NCBI GenBank assembly: GCA_041920505.1
Contig: JBHGXV010000041.1
Span: forward strand, 1-63,326
Direction of reading: 5' to 3'
Length of the DNA: 63,326 nt
DNA from: JBHGXV01 sp041920505
GTDB lineage: Bacteria > Bacillota > Bacilli > Brevibacillales > Brevibacillaceae
Positions within the stretch are counted from its first letter, which is position 1, and the number at the start of each line of letters is the position of its first letter. The notes beneath the pieces are model-generated. The model was not told the DNA's origin, ran no database searches, and worked only from the letters and a program-made list of their open reading frames with translations. Position numbers and translations under genes: made by a program. Of the stretch, positions 56,886 to 63,326 are shown piece by piece.

Positions 56886-56923
56886 AACCCCTTGGTTCCT
56901 TTTGGAATACAAGGGGTTTTTTT
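56886..56923 (+). terminator. terminator of rplM-rpsI
   Basis: A perfect 9-bp stem (56886-56894 with 56910-56918), with an inner TTCC/GGAA stem and seven T. Confidence 0.9.
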
Positions 56924-56941
56924 GCTTTTCTTTGGTTCGTC

Positions 56942-56968
56942 ATAATTTGTTCGGCTCGCCCATAAGAT
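56942..56968 (+). promoter_or_regulatory. candidate sigma-E-type promoter of cwlD
   Basis: ATA, 16 bases, CATAAGAT fits the sigma-E pattern ATA-N16-18-CATANNNT, 33 bases before the start codon. cwlD belongs to the mother-cell sporulation programme in B. subtilis, which agrees. Confidence 0.5.
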
Positions 56969-57001
56969 GAAAGGGAATGATGGGACAAAGGAGCGGTCGA
57001 A

Positions 57002-57718
57002 GTGGCGAGAAAAGCGATCGGATGGCTATTGGCTTTTTTCTTGCTCGTCGTCATCTTTACTTACGAGACCCCCGATCACTCGTCGTGGTCAACCTGGACG
57101 CTGCCCCTGGCGGGAACGGTGATCGCGATTGATCCCGGTCATGGCGGGGCGGACGGCGGCGCGGTCAGCAGGGACGGCCAGGTGGTGGAGAAAACCGTGA
57201 CGTTGCCGATCAGCCTGTACCTGCGCGATTTTTTGCAACAGTCGGGAGCGTTTGTCGTCATGACGCGGGAGGAAGACAAGGACCTCGCTTCGCCGGACGA
57301 GTACCGTCTGCGCAAGCGGAAATCGGAAGACATACGCAGCCGGGTCAAATTTGTCAACGAAAACGCTCCGGATTTCCTGATCAGCATCCATCTCAACGCG
57401 TTCCCGTCCCCGAAATGGTCGGGTGCCCAAACGTTTTACTATCCGGCGTTTAAAGAAAGCGGCGAGATGGCGTACCTGATCCAGGACGAGATCAAGCGCG
57501 TGCTGGGAAATACCACCCGGTTGCCGAAAAAGACGGACGACGTTTACCTGATCCGAGAGGTGGAGTGTCCGGCCGTACTGGTCGAAGTCGGATTTTTGTC
57601 CAATTCCGAGGAAGCCCGCAAACTTCAGACAACCGAGTACCAAAAAGCAATGGCCAATGCCATCTATCAGGGAATTTTGCGCCACTACGCCGGCGAAAAA
57701 GGGAAGGGCACGCCGTGA
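57002..57718 (+). CDS. cwlD: N-acetylmuramoyl-L-alanine amidase CwlD
   Basis: A 238-residue amidase_3 enzyme that, with PdaA, forms the muramic-delta-lactam of spore cortex needed for germination. One N-terminal membrane/signal helix (5-20) anchors or exports it. Zinc ligands are expected at His47 ('IDPGHGG'), Glu63 and His130 ('SIHLNA'), with the catalytic Glu in 'VEVGFLSN'. Start GTG 57002. A terminator overlaps its stop. Confidence 0.95.
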   Translation: MARKAIGWLLAFFLLVVIFTYETPDHSSWSTWTLPLAGTVIAIDPGHGGADGGAVSRDGQVVEKTVTLPISLYLRDFLQQSGAFVVMTREEDKDLASPDEYRLRKRKSEDIRSRVKFVNENAPDFLISIHLNAFPSPKWSGAQTFYYPAFKESGEMAYLIQDEIKRVLGNTTRLPKKTDDVYLIREVECPAVLVEVGFLSNSEEARKLQTTEYQKAMANAIYQGILRHYAGEKGKGTP

Positions 57719-57740
57719 CAAGCGGGTTTGTGCCCTTTTT
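57704..57740 (+). terminator. terminator overlapping the cwlD stop
   Basis: AAGGGCAC (57704-57711) pairs with GTGCCCTT (57730-57737), with the stop codon in the loop, then T-rich sequence. It also overlaps the -35 box of the next promoter. Confidence 0.8.
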
Positions 57741-57757
57741 CCCGGGTGTGCTATAAT
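57728..57757 (+). promoter_or_regulatory. sigma-A promoter of salA
   Basis: TTGTGC, 18 bases and a perfect TATAAT with TGC before it (extended -10). The weak -35 lies within the cwlD terminator. Confidence 0.78.
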
Positions 57758-57813
57758 GAACGCGGCGTTACGGTACGTGCATGCGGATATTTCAACCAAC
57801 CGAGGTGATTCAG

Positions 57814-58911
57814 ATGGTAACCAAAGAGCAAGTGCTTGAAGCGTTGCGGGATGTGAAAGACCCTGAGATCAACCGCAGCCTGGTCGAATTGAACATGATT
57901 CGCAATATCCGGATTGAGGACAATCGTGTCAGTCTTGAAGTCGTTCTCACCATCACCGGGTGTCCGCTGAAGGCCAAGATCGAGGAGGACGTCATTCGCG
58001 CGATCAAGGCTCTCGGTGTTGAGGACGTGGATCTGCGCTTCGGCGCGATGACCGACGAGGAGCGGGTGGCTCTGTCGGCAGAGTTGCGCGGCGGACAAGG
58101 GCAAGCGGAGCCAGGACAAGCCCAGCCGCTCAATCCGATCCTGGACAAGGATTCGAAAACGGTGTTTATCGCGGTCACATCCGGCAAAGGCGGAGTGGGC
58201 AAGTCCACGGTCACCGTCAACCTGGCCGTTTGCCTGGCTCGTCTGGGCAAAAAGGTGGGGATTATCGATGCCGACATCTACGGGTTCAGCGTGCCTGACA
58301 TGATGAATATCGAACAACGGCCGACCGTGATCGGCGAATTGATCTTGCCGGTGGAGAAGTTCGGCGTGAAAGTGATGTCGATGGGCTTCTTCGTTGAAGA
58401 CAACTCGCCGATTATCTGGCGCGGCCCGATGCTCGGCAAGATGTTGCGCAACTTCTTTACCGAGGTTCATTGGGGCGAGCTAGATTATCTGATTCTCGAC
58501 CTGCCGCCGGGGACGGGCGATATGGCTCTCGATGTTCACCAGATGATTCCGCAAAGCAAGGAAATCGTCGTCACCACTCCGCACGGCACGGCCGCGTTCG
58601 TCGCCGCCCGCGCCGGAGCGATGGCGTTGCGCACCGGTCACGAGATTCTCGGCGTGGTGGAAAACATGTCCTGGTACGAAGCCAAGGACGGGTCGAAAGA
58701 ATACCTGTTCGGTCGCGGCGGCGGCGCCAAGCTGGCGGAACAGTTGGCGACCGAACTGCTAGCGCAGATTCCGCTGGGCCAGCCGGACAACCATCCCGCC
58801 GAGCCGGATTACTCGCCGTCCATTTACAAGGCGGATACGCCGATTGGCAAGCTGTACATGGAGTTGGCGGAACGGGTCCATCAAAAATGTGCGGCGACCC
58901 CAACCGCGTAA
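57814..58911 (+). CDS. salA: Mrp/NBP35-family P-loop ATPase (SalA)
   Basis: A 365-residue protein with an N-terminal MIP18/DUF59 domain (1-80), a Pro/Gln-rich linker (about 92-108) and a ParA-like ATPase domain with deviant Walker A 'TSGKGGVGKST' and 'LILDLPPGTGD'. The CxxC of Fe-S carrier Mrp proteins is not seen near the C-terminus. In B. subtilis SalA regulates scoC. The frame extends upstream, but GAGGTG lies 6 bases before ATG 57814. Confidence 0.93.
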   Translation: MVTKEQVLEALRDVKDPEINRSLVELNMIRNIRIEDNRVSLEVVLTITGCPLKAKIEEDVIRAIKALGVEDVDLRFGAMTDEERVALSAELRGGQGQAEPGQAQPLNPILDKDSKTVFIAVTSGKGGVGKSTVTVNLAVCLARLGKKVGIIDADIYGFSVPDMMNIEQRPTVIGELILPVEKFGVKVMSMGFFVEDNSPIIWRGPMLGKMLRNFFTEVHWGELDYLILDLPPGTGDMALDVHQMIPQSKEIVVTTPHGTAAFVAARAGAMALRTGHEILGVVENMSWYEAKDGSKEYLFGRGGGAKLAEQLATELLAQIPLGQPDNHPAEPDYSPSIYKADTPIGKLYMELAERVHQKCAATPTA

Positions 58912-58936
58912 ACGATTTGATCATCATCAAAACGGA

Positions 58937-58972
58937 AGGTGCCTGCGCATGCGCGCGCAGGCACCTCTTTTT
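58937..58972 (+). terminator. terminator after salA
   Basis: A perfect 12-bp stem (58937-58948 with 58955-58966), a 6-base loop, then C and five T. Confidence 0.93.
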
Positions 58973-58988
58973 GTTTTGCTGCGGCGGT

Positions 58989-59017
58989 TTGACAAATGAT
59001 GGTGTATATCATAAACT
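58989..59017 (+). promoter_or_regulatory. candidate promoter of the ArsR-DUF2087 gene
   Basis: A perfect TTGACA, 17 bases and a weak TAAACT. The palindrome at 59019-59042 covers the expected start. Confidence 0.6.
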
Positions 59018-59018
59018 T

Positions 59019-59042
59019 CTAATTAGATGAATATCTTATTAG
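59019..59042. promoter_or_regulatory. palindromic candidate operator
   Basis: CTAATTAGAT-GAAT-ATCTTATTAG: the half-sites agree at 9 of 10 positions. It is AT-rich against a GC-rich background and sits between promoter and ribosome binding site, typical for ArsR-family autorepression. Confidence 0.65.
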
Positions 59043-59062
59043 GTAGAGGAGGTGTACCTGTG

Positions 59063-59689
59063 ATGCAACTTGATATTTTGGTGCGGTTTCACAAAGCGGT
59101 GGGGGATGTGAACCGGATTCGCATCCTGTCCATGCTGGCCAGGCAGCCGTTGAGCGGAAGCGAATTGGCCGAGCGGCTGGGACTGACGGCAGCAACCATT
59201 ACCCACCATATGCACAAGTTAAAAAACGTGGGAATCGTCAGGGAAAAGAGGGAGAAAAACACGATCACGTTTTATCTCGCCCCCCGGGAGTTGAGCCGGC
59301 TTGCCGCCGGAATCGTCACAACCGTATTGCCGCCCGGCATGGACGTGCTCGAAGAGTGGGAAGTGCTTCGCGGCGATCAACATGCAGCAAAAGGAGGGTA
59401 TCGGATGGATGCGGAAAAAGAGCGGATCATTGCGCCGTTTTTTACGCCAGAGGGAAAACTGAAGCAAATCCCGGCGCAGTGGAAAAAACGGCTGTACGTG
59501 CTGGAGAAGCTGGCGTCCGGTCTTGAGCAGGGACGTTCGTACAGCGAGCGGGAAATCAGCGAGTATTTGCGCGGGTTTCACGAAGATTACGCTACGTTGC
59601 GGCGGGAAATGATCATGAATCAGATCATGCATCGCGCGGACGGTATCTACACGCTGAATCCGCCTGAACTGTGGAAAAAAGACGCTTGA
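59063..59689 (+). CDS. ArsR-family regulator with C-terminal DUF2087
   Basis: A 208-residue regulator. The winged helix-turn-helix (about 5-80) has 'DVNRIRILSMLARQPLSGSE' and 'LGLTAATITHHMHKLKNVGI'. The C-terminal domain (about 115-195), 'EKERIIAPFFTPEGKLKQIP', is DUF2087-like. The N-terminal part has no metal-binding Cys pair, so it is probably not a metal sensor. GAGGAGGTG at 59046-59054 supports GTG 59060 or ATG 59063 over ATG 59027. Ligand unknown; it may control itself through the palindrome. Confidence 0.85.
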   Translation: MQLDILVRFHKAVGDVNRIRILSMLARQPLSGSELAERLGLTAATITHHMHKLKNVGIVREKREKNTITFYLAPRELSRLAAGIVTTVLPPGMDVLEEWEVLRGDQHAAKGGYRMDAEKERIIAPFFTPEGKLKQIPAQWKKRLYVLEKLASGLEQGRSYSEREISEYLRGFHEDYATLRREMIMNQIMHRADGIYTLNPPELWKKDA

Positions 59690-59694
59690 GGCAC

Positions 59695-59730
59695 AAAAAG
59701 GTGAGCGCAGCGCACATCGCTCCCCTTTTT
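59695..59730. terminator. bidirectional terminator between the regulator and gerD
   Basis: A stem with A5-GG and GAGCG on the left and CGCTC, CC and T5 on the right, one mismatch and a 10-base loop. It serves both convergent genes. Confidence 0.78.
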
Positions 59731-59746
59731 GGTTGGACCGCGACGG

Positions 59747-60370
59747 TTACTTGCCATCGTCGCCGCCCCCCTTTTTCTTTTTGCCTTTGCCCGCTTCCAG
59801 CGCTTTTGGTTTGGTCATTTCCTCGTTTGCCTTGGTCATCAGTTTTACCATGTCGGCCTGAAACAGCGGGCTTTGTAGCGCTTCCTTCATGATCTGCATC
59901 GTTTGTTGCCGATAGGCGGAACTCTTCATCAATTGCATCAGGCGTTTTTCAAATTCGGGGTCTTGCATCACGCTGATCAGCATTTTTTGGTATTCCGGAT
60001 CCTTCATCAGATCCTTGAGCAATTTCTTGTTTTCGTCTTTCATCGACTTCGCCAGCGTGCTGGTGAATTTGGGGTCGTGGAACGCTTCCTTGATCTGCGG
60101 GCTTTTCGGATCGGCGAGACTTTTCAGCAGAGTGGTGCGGACAGCGGCGGTGTCCAAAACCATCTCTTTTTTGAACCTCTCGTCCTTCATCATGCGCGCG
60201 ATGGAGTCCTTCGCTTCTTCTGTTTGCATGATGTCGAGAACCATGGTTTTCATCGTTTTATAGTCGGGTTGGGATTGCTGGCGCGATTGATTTCCGCCAA
60301 ATCCGCAACTGGACAAAAGTAAGGTTGCCGCCAACAGTGATGATACCCAGAGATAGCGACGAGTGTCCAT
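59747..60370 (-). CDS. gerD: spore germination lipoprotein GerD
   Basis: A 207-residue lipoprotein of the spore inner membrane that clusters germinant receptors into the germinosome. The signal peptide ends in the lipobox LSSC (Cys22). The rest is helical with repeated 'LMKDPEYQKMLISVMQDPEF'-like units and a Lys/Gly-rich tail. AGGAGG supports ATG 60370 over the 30-codon longer frame. It is placed between salA and kbaA, as in Bacillus. Confidence 0.94.
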   Translation of the reverse strand: MDTRRYLWVSSLLAATLLLSSCGFGGNQSRQQSQPDYKTMKTMVLDIMQTEEAKDSIARMMKDERFKKEMVLDTAAVRTTLLKSLADPKSPQIKEAFHDPKFTSTLAKSMKDENKKLLKDLMKDPEYQKMLISVMQDPEFEKRLMQLMKSSAYRQQTMQIMKEALQSPLFQADMVKLMTKANEEMTKPKALEAGKGKKKKGGGDDGK

Positions 60371-60432
60371 GGGATGGGTGCCTCCTTTTCCCTCACTACT
60401 TATAACCTGCTCACTTGTTCCGGTTCTTACGC

Positions 60433-60461
60433 TAGTATTTTCTTGCTTGGGTTGGTACAAT
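60433..60461 (+). promoter_or_regulatory. candidate promoter of kbaA
   Basis: TTGCTT, 17 bases, TACAAT with TGG before it (extended -10), 32 bases before the start codon. The 123-base region between gerD and kbaA is divergent. Confidence 0.65.
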
Positions 60462-60493
60462 CATAAGCGACGTGGAAAAGGAGGGGGCACATC

Positions 60494-61081
60494 GTGAATT
60501 TGCGCAAATACGCCTGGTTGTTCGGCACCACCCTGCTGGTGGGAGGGGTGGGCGGCATTCTGTACGGTCTGATCATCGCCTGGCGGGAGTTGTTCACCGG
60601 ATCGTTCAGCAATTTCTTTTTCGGCATCACGATGAGCCTGTTGTTCGGGTTGACGATCAGCGTCCTGTCGCAAATGGGATTTTTTGCGTATCTGACCCTC
60701 AACTACCTGGCCCTTGGCTTTCTGCGTAGCGCTCCGCTGTGGCGGCGCATCCAGGTGTTGCTGATTTTGTTTGCCATGTTTGACATGGTGTACTTGCGGT
60801 ACAGTTTGTTTGGAAGCGGAGGATCGATCTGGCCGTTTTTCCTTGAACCGCTGGCGCTGTTTGCGGCTGCCGTGGTCGTCGCCTACTGGAAGGTCAGGGA
60901 GACGAACGGAAGCGCCTGGATTCCCACGCTCTTTTTTCTGTTTGCCGTAACGGCTGTCGAATGGGTTCCGGGACTTCGTCAACAGAGTACGGAATCCAGC
61001 TTTTTTATGATTGTCCCGCTGTTTCTCTGCAATGCGTGGCAAGTGATGAATCTGCACAAGTTGACCAAACAAGAAAGCTGA
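60494..61081 (+). CDS. kbaA: KinB-signalling pathway activator KbaA
   Basis: A 195-residue membrane protein with about six hydrophobic segments (8-30, 42-65, 68-76, 86-105, 108-130, 145-185). In B. subtilis KbaA is needed for KinB-dependent entry into sporulation. Identity rests on length, topology and its fixed place between gerD and pdaB. GGAGGGGG precedes GTG 60494. Confidence 0.88.
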   Translation: MNLRKYAWLFGTTLLVGGVGGILYGLIIAWRELFTGSFSNFFFGITMSLLFGLTISVLSQMGFFAYLTLNYLALGFLRSAPLWRRIQVLLILFAMFDMVYLRYSLFGSGGSIWPFFLEPLALFAAAVVVAYWKVRETNGSAWIPTLFFLFAVTAVEWVPGLRQQSTESSFFMIVPLFLCNAWQVMNLHKLTKQES

Positions 61082-61104
61082 TCCATCGGGACCAGCTTTT
61101 TTTT
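61074..61104 (+). terminator. terminator after kbaA
   Basis: AAAGCTG (61074-61080) with CAGCTTT (61093-61099), a short inner CC/GG pair, then a T-run to 61104. It overlaps the kbaA stop. Confidence 0.85.
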
Positions 61105-61106
61105 GC

Positions 61107-61877
61107 TTACTTGACTTCCTGGGTTTTTACTTCCGAACCGGCCAACAGTTCGGAGACGGTGACGAACTCGTATCCTTCGGCGCGCAGCTTGTCGATGATC
61201 TGCGGCAGAGCCAGATGGGTCTGTTTGCAGGAGTCGCTGGCGTGCATCAGGATGATATCGCCGGGATGGGCTTTGGAGACGACGTTTTGCACGATCTGGT
61301 CAACCCCGGGATTGATCCAGTCCTTCGAATCTGTATCCCACTGAATCACGGTGTACCCCATCTCCGCCGCCACGCGCAGCACGCGTTTGTCGAAATCGCC
61401 GTTCGGCATGCGGATCAAGGTCGGTTTTTTTCCGGTCAGCTCAGTCAGGATCGTGTGAGCTTTTCCGATTTGCTTGCGTATTTCCTCTTCGGAATACTTG
61501 CTGTAGTTCTCGTGCTTGTGGCCGTGAGAGCCGATCTCGTAACCGGCGTCGACGATCTGCTTCACGATCTCCGGGTGAAGCTGGCTCCACGGAGACGAGA
61601 GGAAAAACGTCACTTTCCCCACATGTTTGTCTTTGAGAATGTCCAAAATGGGTTTGGCCCGTGTCTCCCCCCAACTGATGTCAAACGTCAGCGCCACTTT
61701 CTTTTCCTTGGTGTCTACCTTGTAGACAGCCTGGGGTTCTTTCCCGTAGTCTCCCTGCATAAACACGGCGATATGGTTCCGTTCCGCATAGACGATGCCG
61801 ATCGCCAGCAGCAGGGCTGTGAAGATGATAAATGACTGTTTCAATTTTCTTGCGCTCACCACATAGATGAATCTCAC
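61107..61877 (-). CDS. pdaB: polysaccharide deacetylase family sporulation protein PdaB
   Basis: A 256-residue membrane-anchored or exported protein (hydrophobic helix 13-30) with a NodB domain. Motif 1 is TFDISWG (64-70), typical of PdaB; motif 2 'SHGHKHENY' (117-125) keeps His118 and His122; motif 3 'RMPNGDF' (156-162); motif 5 'LMHASDS' (210-216). PdaB maintains spores after release. GTG 61877 follows AAGGGGGG. Confidence 0.94.
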   Translation of the reverse strand: MRFIYVVSARKLKQSFIIFTALLLAIGIVYAERNHIAVFMQGDYGKEPQAVYKVDTKEKKVALTFDISWGETRAKPILDILKDKHVGKVTFFLSSPWSQLHPEIVKQIVDAGYEIGSHGHKHENYSKYSEEEIRKQIGKAHTILTELTGKKPTLIRMPNGDFDKRVLRVAAEMGYTVIQWDTDSKDWINPGVDQIVQNVVSKAHPGDIILMHASDSCKQTHLALPQIIDKLRAEGYEFVTVSELLAGSEVKTQEVK

Positions 61878-61915
61878 GCCCGTTCCCCCCCTTGTTTACA
61901 CTTGTCCCCGATACG

Positions 61916-61943
61916 ATTGTATGCGGACGAGACAAGGATATTC
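61916..61943 (-). promoter_or_regulatory. candidate sigma-E promoter of pdaB
   Basis: On the minus strand: GAATATC (61943-61937), 13 bases, then CATACAAT (61923-61916), a full match to the sigma-E -10 consensus. It lies about 40 bases before the start codon. Confidence 0.72.
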
Positions 61944-62011
61944 TCCGAACGCAGCGTATAGAAACAGGGGGATACATATGCTGTTACTAACACGTGTAAA
62001 GGAGCGAGGTC

Positions 62012-62662
62012 ATGCTCAAGCGATTGCAGTTATTATGGTCGGATAACAAGTGGTATGTGGTGTTCGGCGGCTTTCTCATGGCGGCGGGGATCGCGTTCGG
62101 TTTTGTTCAGGCTGATCTGGTCGGCTCCATGGTGAAAAAAATGCTTGCGCAGGTGGAACAGTTGGCCAAAACGATTCAACACAGCAAAAACAGCACGGTG
62201 ACCGCGTTTTGGGTGATTTTGTTCAACAACGTCTTCAGCTCGGTGTCGATGATGGTGCTGGGTCTTTTGTTCGCGTTCTTTCCGATCTATGGCCTTTGGA
62301 CCAACGGGGTGTTGCTCGGGTTCATGCTGAAGAAAGCGGCGGTTGCCGGTATTCATCCGGTTCAACTGTTTTTGGCGGGAATTCTGCCTCACGGTCTGTT
62401 CGAATTGCCCGCCGTCGTCTTCGCGGCGTCGATCGGGATTCGTTATGGCGTATTGGTTCTTCGATCCCTGGGGATGGTCTGGCGTTCGGACGGCCGTGAA
62501 CGAGTGAAACAGGATTGGTCGCGCTGCCTCAAGCAATTTCCGTTGGCGGTTCTGACGGTGGTGGGCCTATTGGTGATTGCTGCATTTGTGGAGAGCGTAA
62601 TCACGCCGATCCTGCTTCAAAAGACGATCAGTTCCCACTTGCCATTGATTCAGATGAAATAG
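62012..62662 (+). CDS. SpoIIM-like membrane protein (DUF95 family)
   Basis: A 216-residue protein with about five hydrophobic segments (15-33, 65-87, 90-105, 115-145, 178-200). The family signature is 'LAGILPHGLFELPAVVFAAS' (about 121-140), as in SpoIIM and related membrane proteins. True SpoIIM acts in engulfment with SpoIID and SpoIIP; this copy is a paralogue by context, so no symbol is given. AAAGGAGCGAGG precedes ATG 62012. Confidence 0.87.
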   Translation: MLKRLQLLWSDNKWYVVFGGFLMAAGIAFGFVQADLVGSMVKKMLAQVEQLAKTIQHSKNSTVTAFWVILFNNVFSSVSMMVLGLLFAFFPIYGLWTNGVLLGFMLKKAAVAGIHPVQLFLAGILPHGLFELPAVVFAASIGIRYGVLVLRSLGMVWRSDGRERVKQDWSRCLKQFPLAVLTVVGLLVIAAFVESVITPILLQKTISSHLPLIQMK

Positions 62663-62693
62663 CGGCTCCCGGTGTGTCGGGGCCGCTTTTTTT
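62661..62693 (+). terminator. terminator after the SpoIIM-like gene
   Basis: AGCGGC, one bulged T and CCCG pair with CGGG and GCCGCT; 6-base loop; seven T. It overlaps the stop codon. Confidence 0.9.
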
Positions 62694-62795
62694 GTAAGGG
62701 AAGGGATCAGAGGGATCGCCTCGCCGTGCTGAATATGCCCATCAGGGGATGGACAAGATAGGGGTAAAACTCGTCAGTAAGCGAGGGAGATATCG

Positions 62796-63029
62796 TTGCT
62801 GGGATTTCTGTTCACGACAAAGGAATGTCAAGAGTTGGAGTTTCTGCTGAAACGGGAGTTGGAAGAGATGCTGCTTGATTTTGGCGACAAGCGGATCGAT
62901 TACTTGGTGAAGCGGGCGATGGAAGAGCGGTATGCGATCCTTTTTCGCATGTATACACGCGTTGCGTCGCCCAGTGAGTTGTCCAAGTATGTCCGCAGAA
63001 AAAAAGTGGAGGAGGAAAAACTGACATAA
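62796..63029 (+). CDS. small helical protein of unknown function
   Basis: A 77-residue cytoplasmic, charged and mostly helical protein: 'ECQELEFLLKRELEEMLLDF' (10-29), 'RAMEERYAILFRMYTRVASP' and a basic tail 'KYVRRKKVEEEK'. The start is TTG 62796 with GAGGGAG upstream. The heptad-like hydrophobic spacing suggests a coiled coil or dimer. I recall similar small proteins in Paenibacillaceae but cannot verify this. It lies directly before the rrn promoters. Confidence 0.72.
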   Translation: MLGFLFTTKECQELEFLLKRELEEMLLDFGDKRIDYLVKRAMEERYAILFRMYTRVASPSELSKYVRRKKVEEEKLT

Positions 63030-63041
63030 TGAAAAAACCTA

Positions 63042-63070
63042 TTGACTTATGGGCTTCAGCGTGATAGATT
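63042..63070 (+). promoter_or_regulatory. rrn promoter P1
   Basis: TTGACT, 17 bases, TAGATT with TGA before it (extended -10). It lies just after the small gene. Confidence 0.65.
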
Positions 63071-63124
63071 ATTTCTTGTCCAAAGCGACCGCAACACAAA
63101 AACATCGAAACGAACAAAAAAGCA

Positions 63125-63154
63125 TTGACAAAATGATGTTTAGTGTTGTATAAT
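63125..63154 (+). promoter_or_regulatory. rrn promoter P2
   Basis: Perfect TTGACA, 18 bases and perfect TATAAT, preceded by an A-rich region that may act as an UP element. Tandem promoters are the Bacillus rrn pattern. Confidence 0.93.
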
Positions 63155-63187
63155 ATAAGAGTTGACTTTTGGTCAAATCATCGCCGA

Positions 63188-63200
63188 TGCTCTTTGAAAA
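63188..63200 (+). promoter_or_regulatory. rrn boxA antitermination site
   Basis: TGCTCTTTGAAAA matches the Bacillus boxA, followed by CTGAAC. It recruits NusB and S10 (encoded at 37472-37780). Confidence 0.85.
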
Positions 63201-63260
63201 CTGAACAGCGAAGCGTGATGAGAAGCCAATGTTTTTGAACCTTGATCAATTCTTTTCAAC

Positions 63261-63326
63261 TTTATTGGAGAGTTTGATCCTGGCTCAGGACGAACGCTGG
63301 CGGCGTGCCTAATCCATGCAAGTCGA
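63261..63326 (+). rRNA. 16S rRNA, 5' end (partial)
   Basis: The sequence 'GGAGAGTTTGATCCTGGCTC' is the universal 16S start, followed by 'GGCGGCGTGCCTAAT'. About 66 bases are visible before the window ends. The start is placed at the usual TTTATTGGAG. Confidence 0.95.

Overview
The window is a stretch of core chromosome from a spore-forming, low-to-mid GC Gram-positive bacterium of the order Bacillales (Bacillota). It carries the ctsR-mcsA-mcsB-clpC stress operon, radA-disA, sigH, and the sporulation and germination genes cwlD, gerD, kbaA and pdaB. Gene order largely follows the Bacillus subtilis rrn-to-rrn 'ctsR to pdaB' block. A phosphatidylserine synthase gene between disA and the PIN/TRAM gene, and a fairly high GC content, suggest a Brevibacillus, Tumebacillus or Paenibacillus-like lineage rather than Bacillus itself. 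That placement is an inference; genus is not claimed.

The window starts in the last bases of one 23S rRNA gene and ends in the first bases of a 16S rRNA gene, both on the + strand. All protein genes but four (a small Cys-rich MazG-like protein, a truncated haemoglobin, gerD and pdaB) lie on the + strand.

Layout: (1) 1-2.2 kb: 23S 3' end with no 5S gene after it, then a UgtP/MGDG-synthase-type glycosyltransferase and a HAD phosphatase. (2) 2.2-10.3 kb: CtsR-controlled ctsR-mcsA-mcsB-clpC, radA, disA and pssA. (3) 10.4-19.8 kb: a divergent Cys-rich small gene, PIN/TRAM protein, ispD-ispF, gltX, a cysteine T-box with cysE-cysS-mrnC-rlmB-rae1, and sigH. (4) 19.8-31.7 kb: rpmG-secE-nusG, rplK-rplA, rplJ-rplL, an RsmC-like methyltransferase, rpoB-rpoC. 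(5) 31.7-36.7 kb: the L7Ae-like protein, rpsL-rpsG-fusA-tuf. (6) 36.7-37.1 kb: an antisense truncated haemoglobin gene. (7) 37.3-52.5 kb: the S10-spc-alpha superoperon from rpsJ to rplQ, including secY, adk, map, infA, rpmJ and rpoA. (8) 52.5-56.9 kb: the ECF vitamin transporter module ecfA1-ecfA2-ecfT, truA, rplM-rpsI. (9) 56.9-63.0 kb: cwlD, salA/mrp, an ArsR-DUF2087 regulator, gerD, kbaA, pdaB, a SpoIIM-like membrane protein and a small conserved-looking protein. (10) 63.0-63.3 kb: tandem rrn promoters, boxA and the 16S 5' end.

I found no mobile element, CRISPR array, prophage or clearly novel multi-gene system. The points of interest are regulatory and structural: a terminator-like attenuator directly before rpoB with a competing upstream repeat, two copies of an L1-binding-type hairpin, a cysteine T-box, structured leaders (L10, S10, L13), an inverted repeat spanning the tuf promoter, a hairpin that may bridge a distant ribosome binding site to nusG, a strong hairpin before rpoA, a missing 5S gene, and an uncharacterised Cys-rich gene with a perfect consensus promoter.
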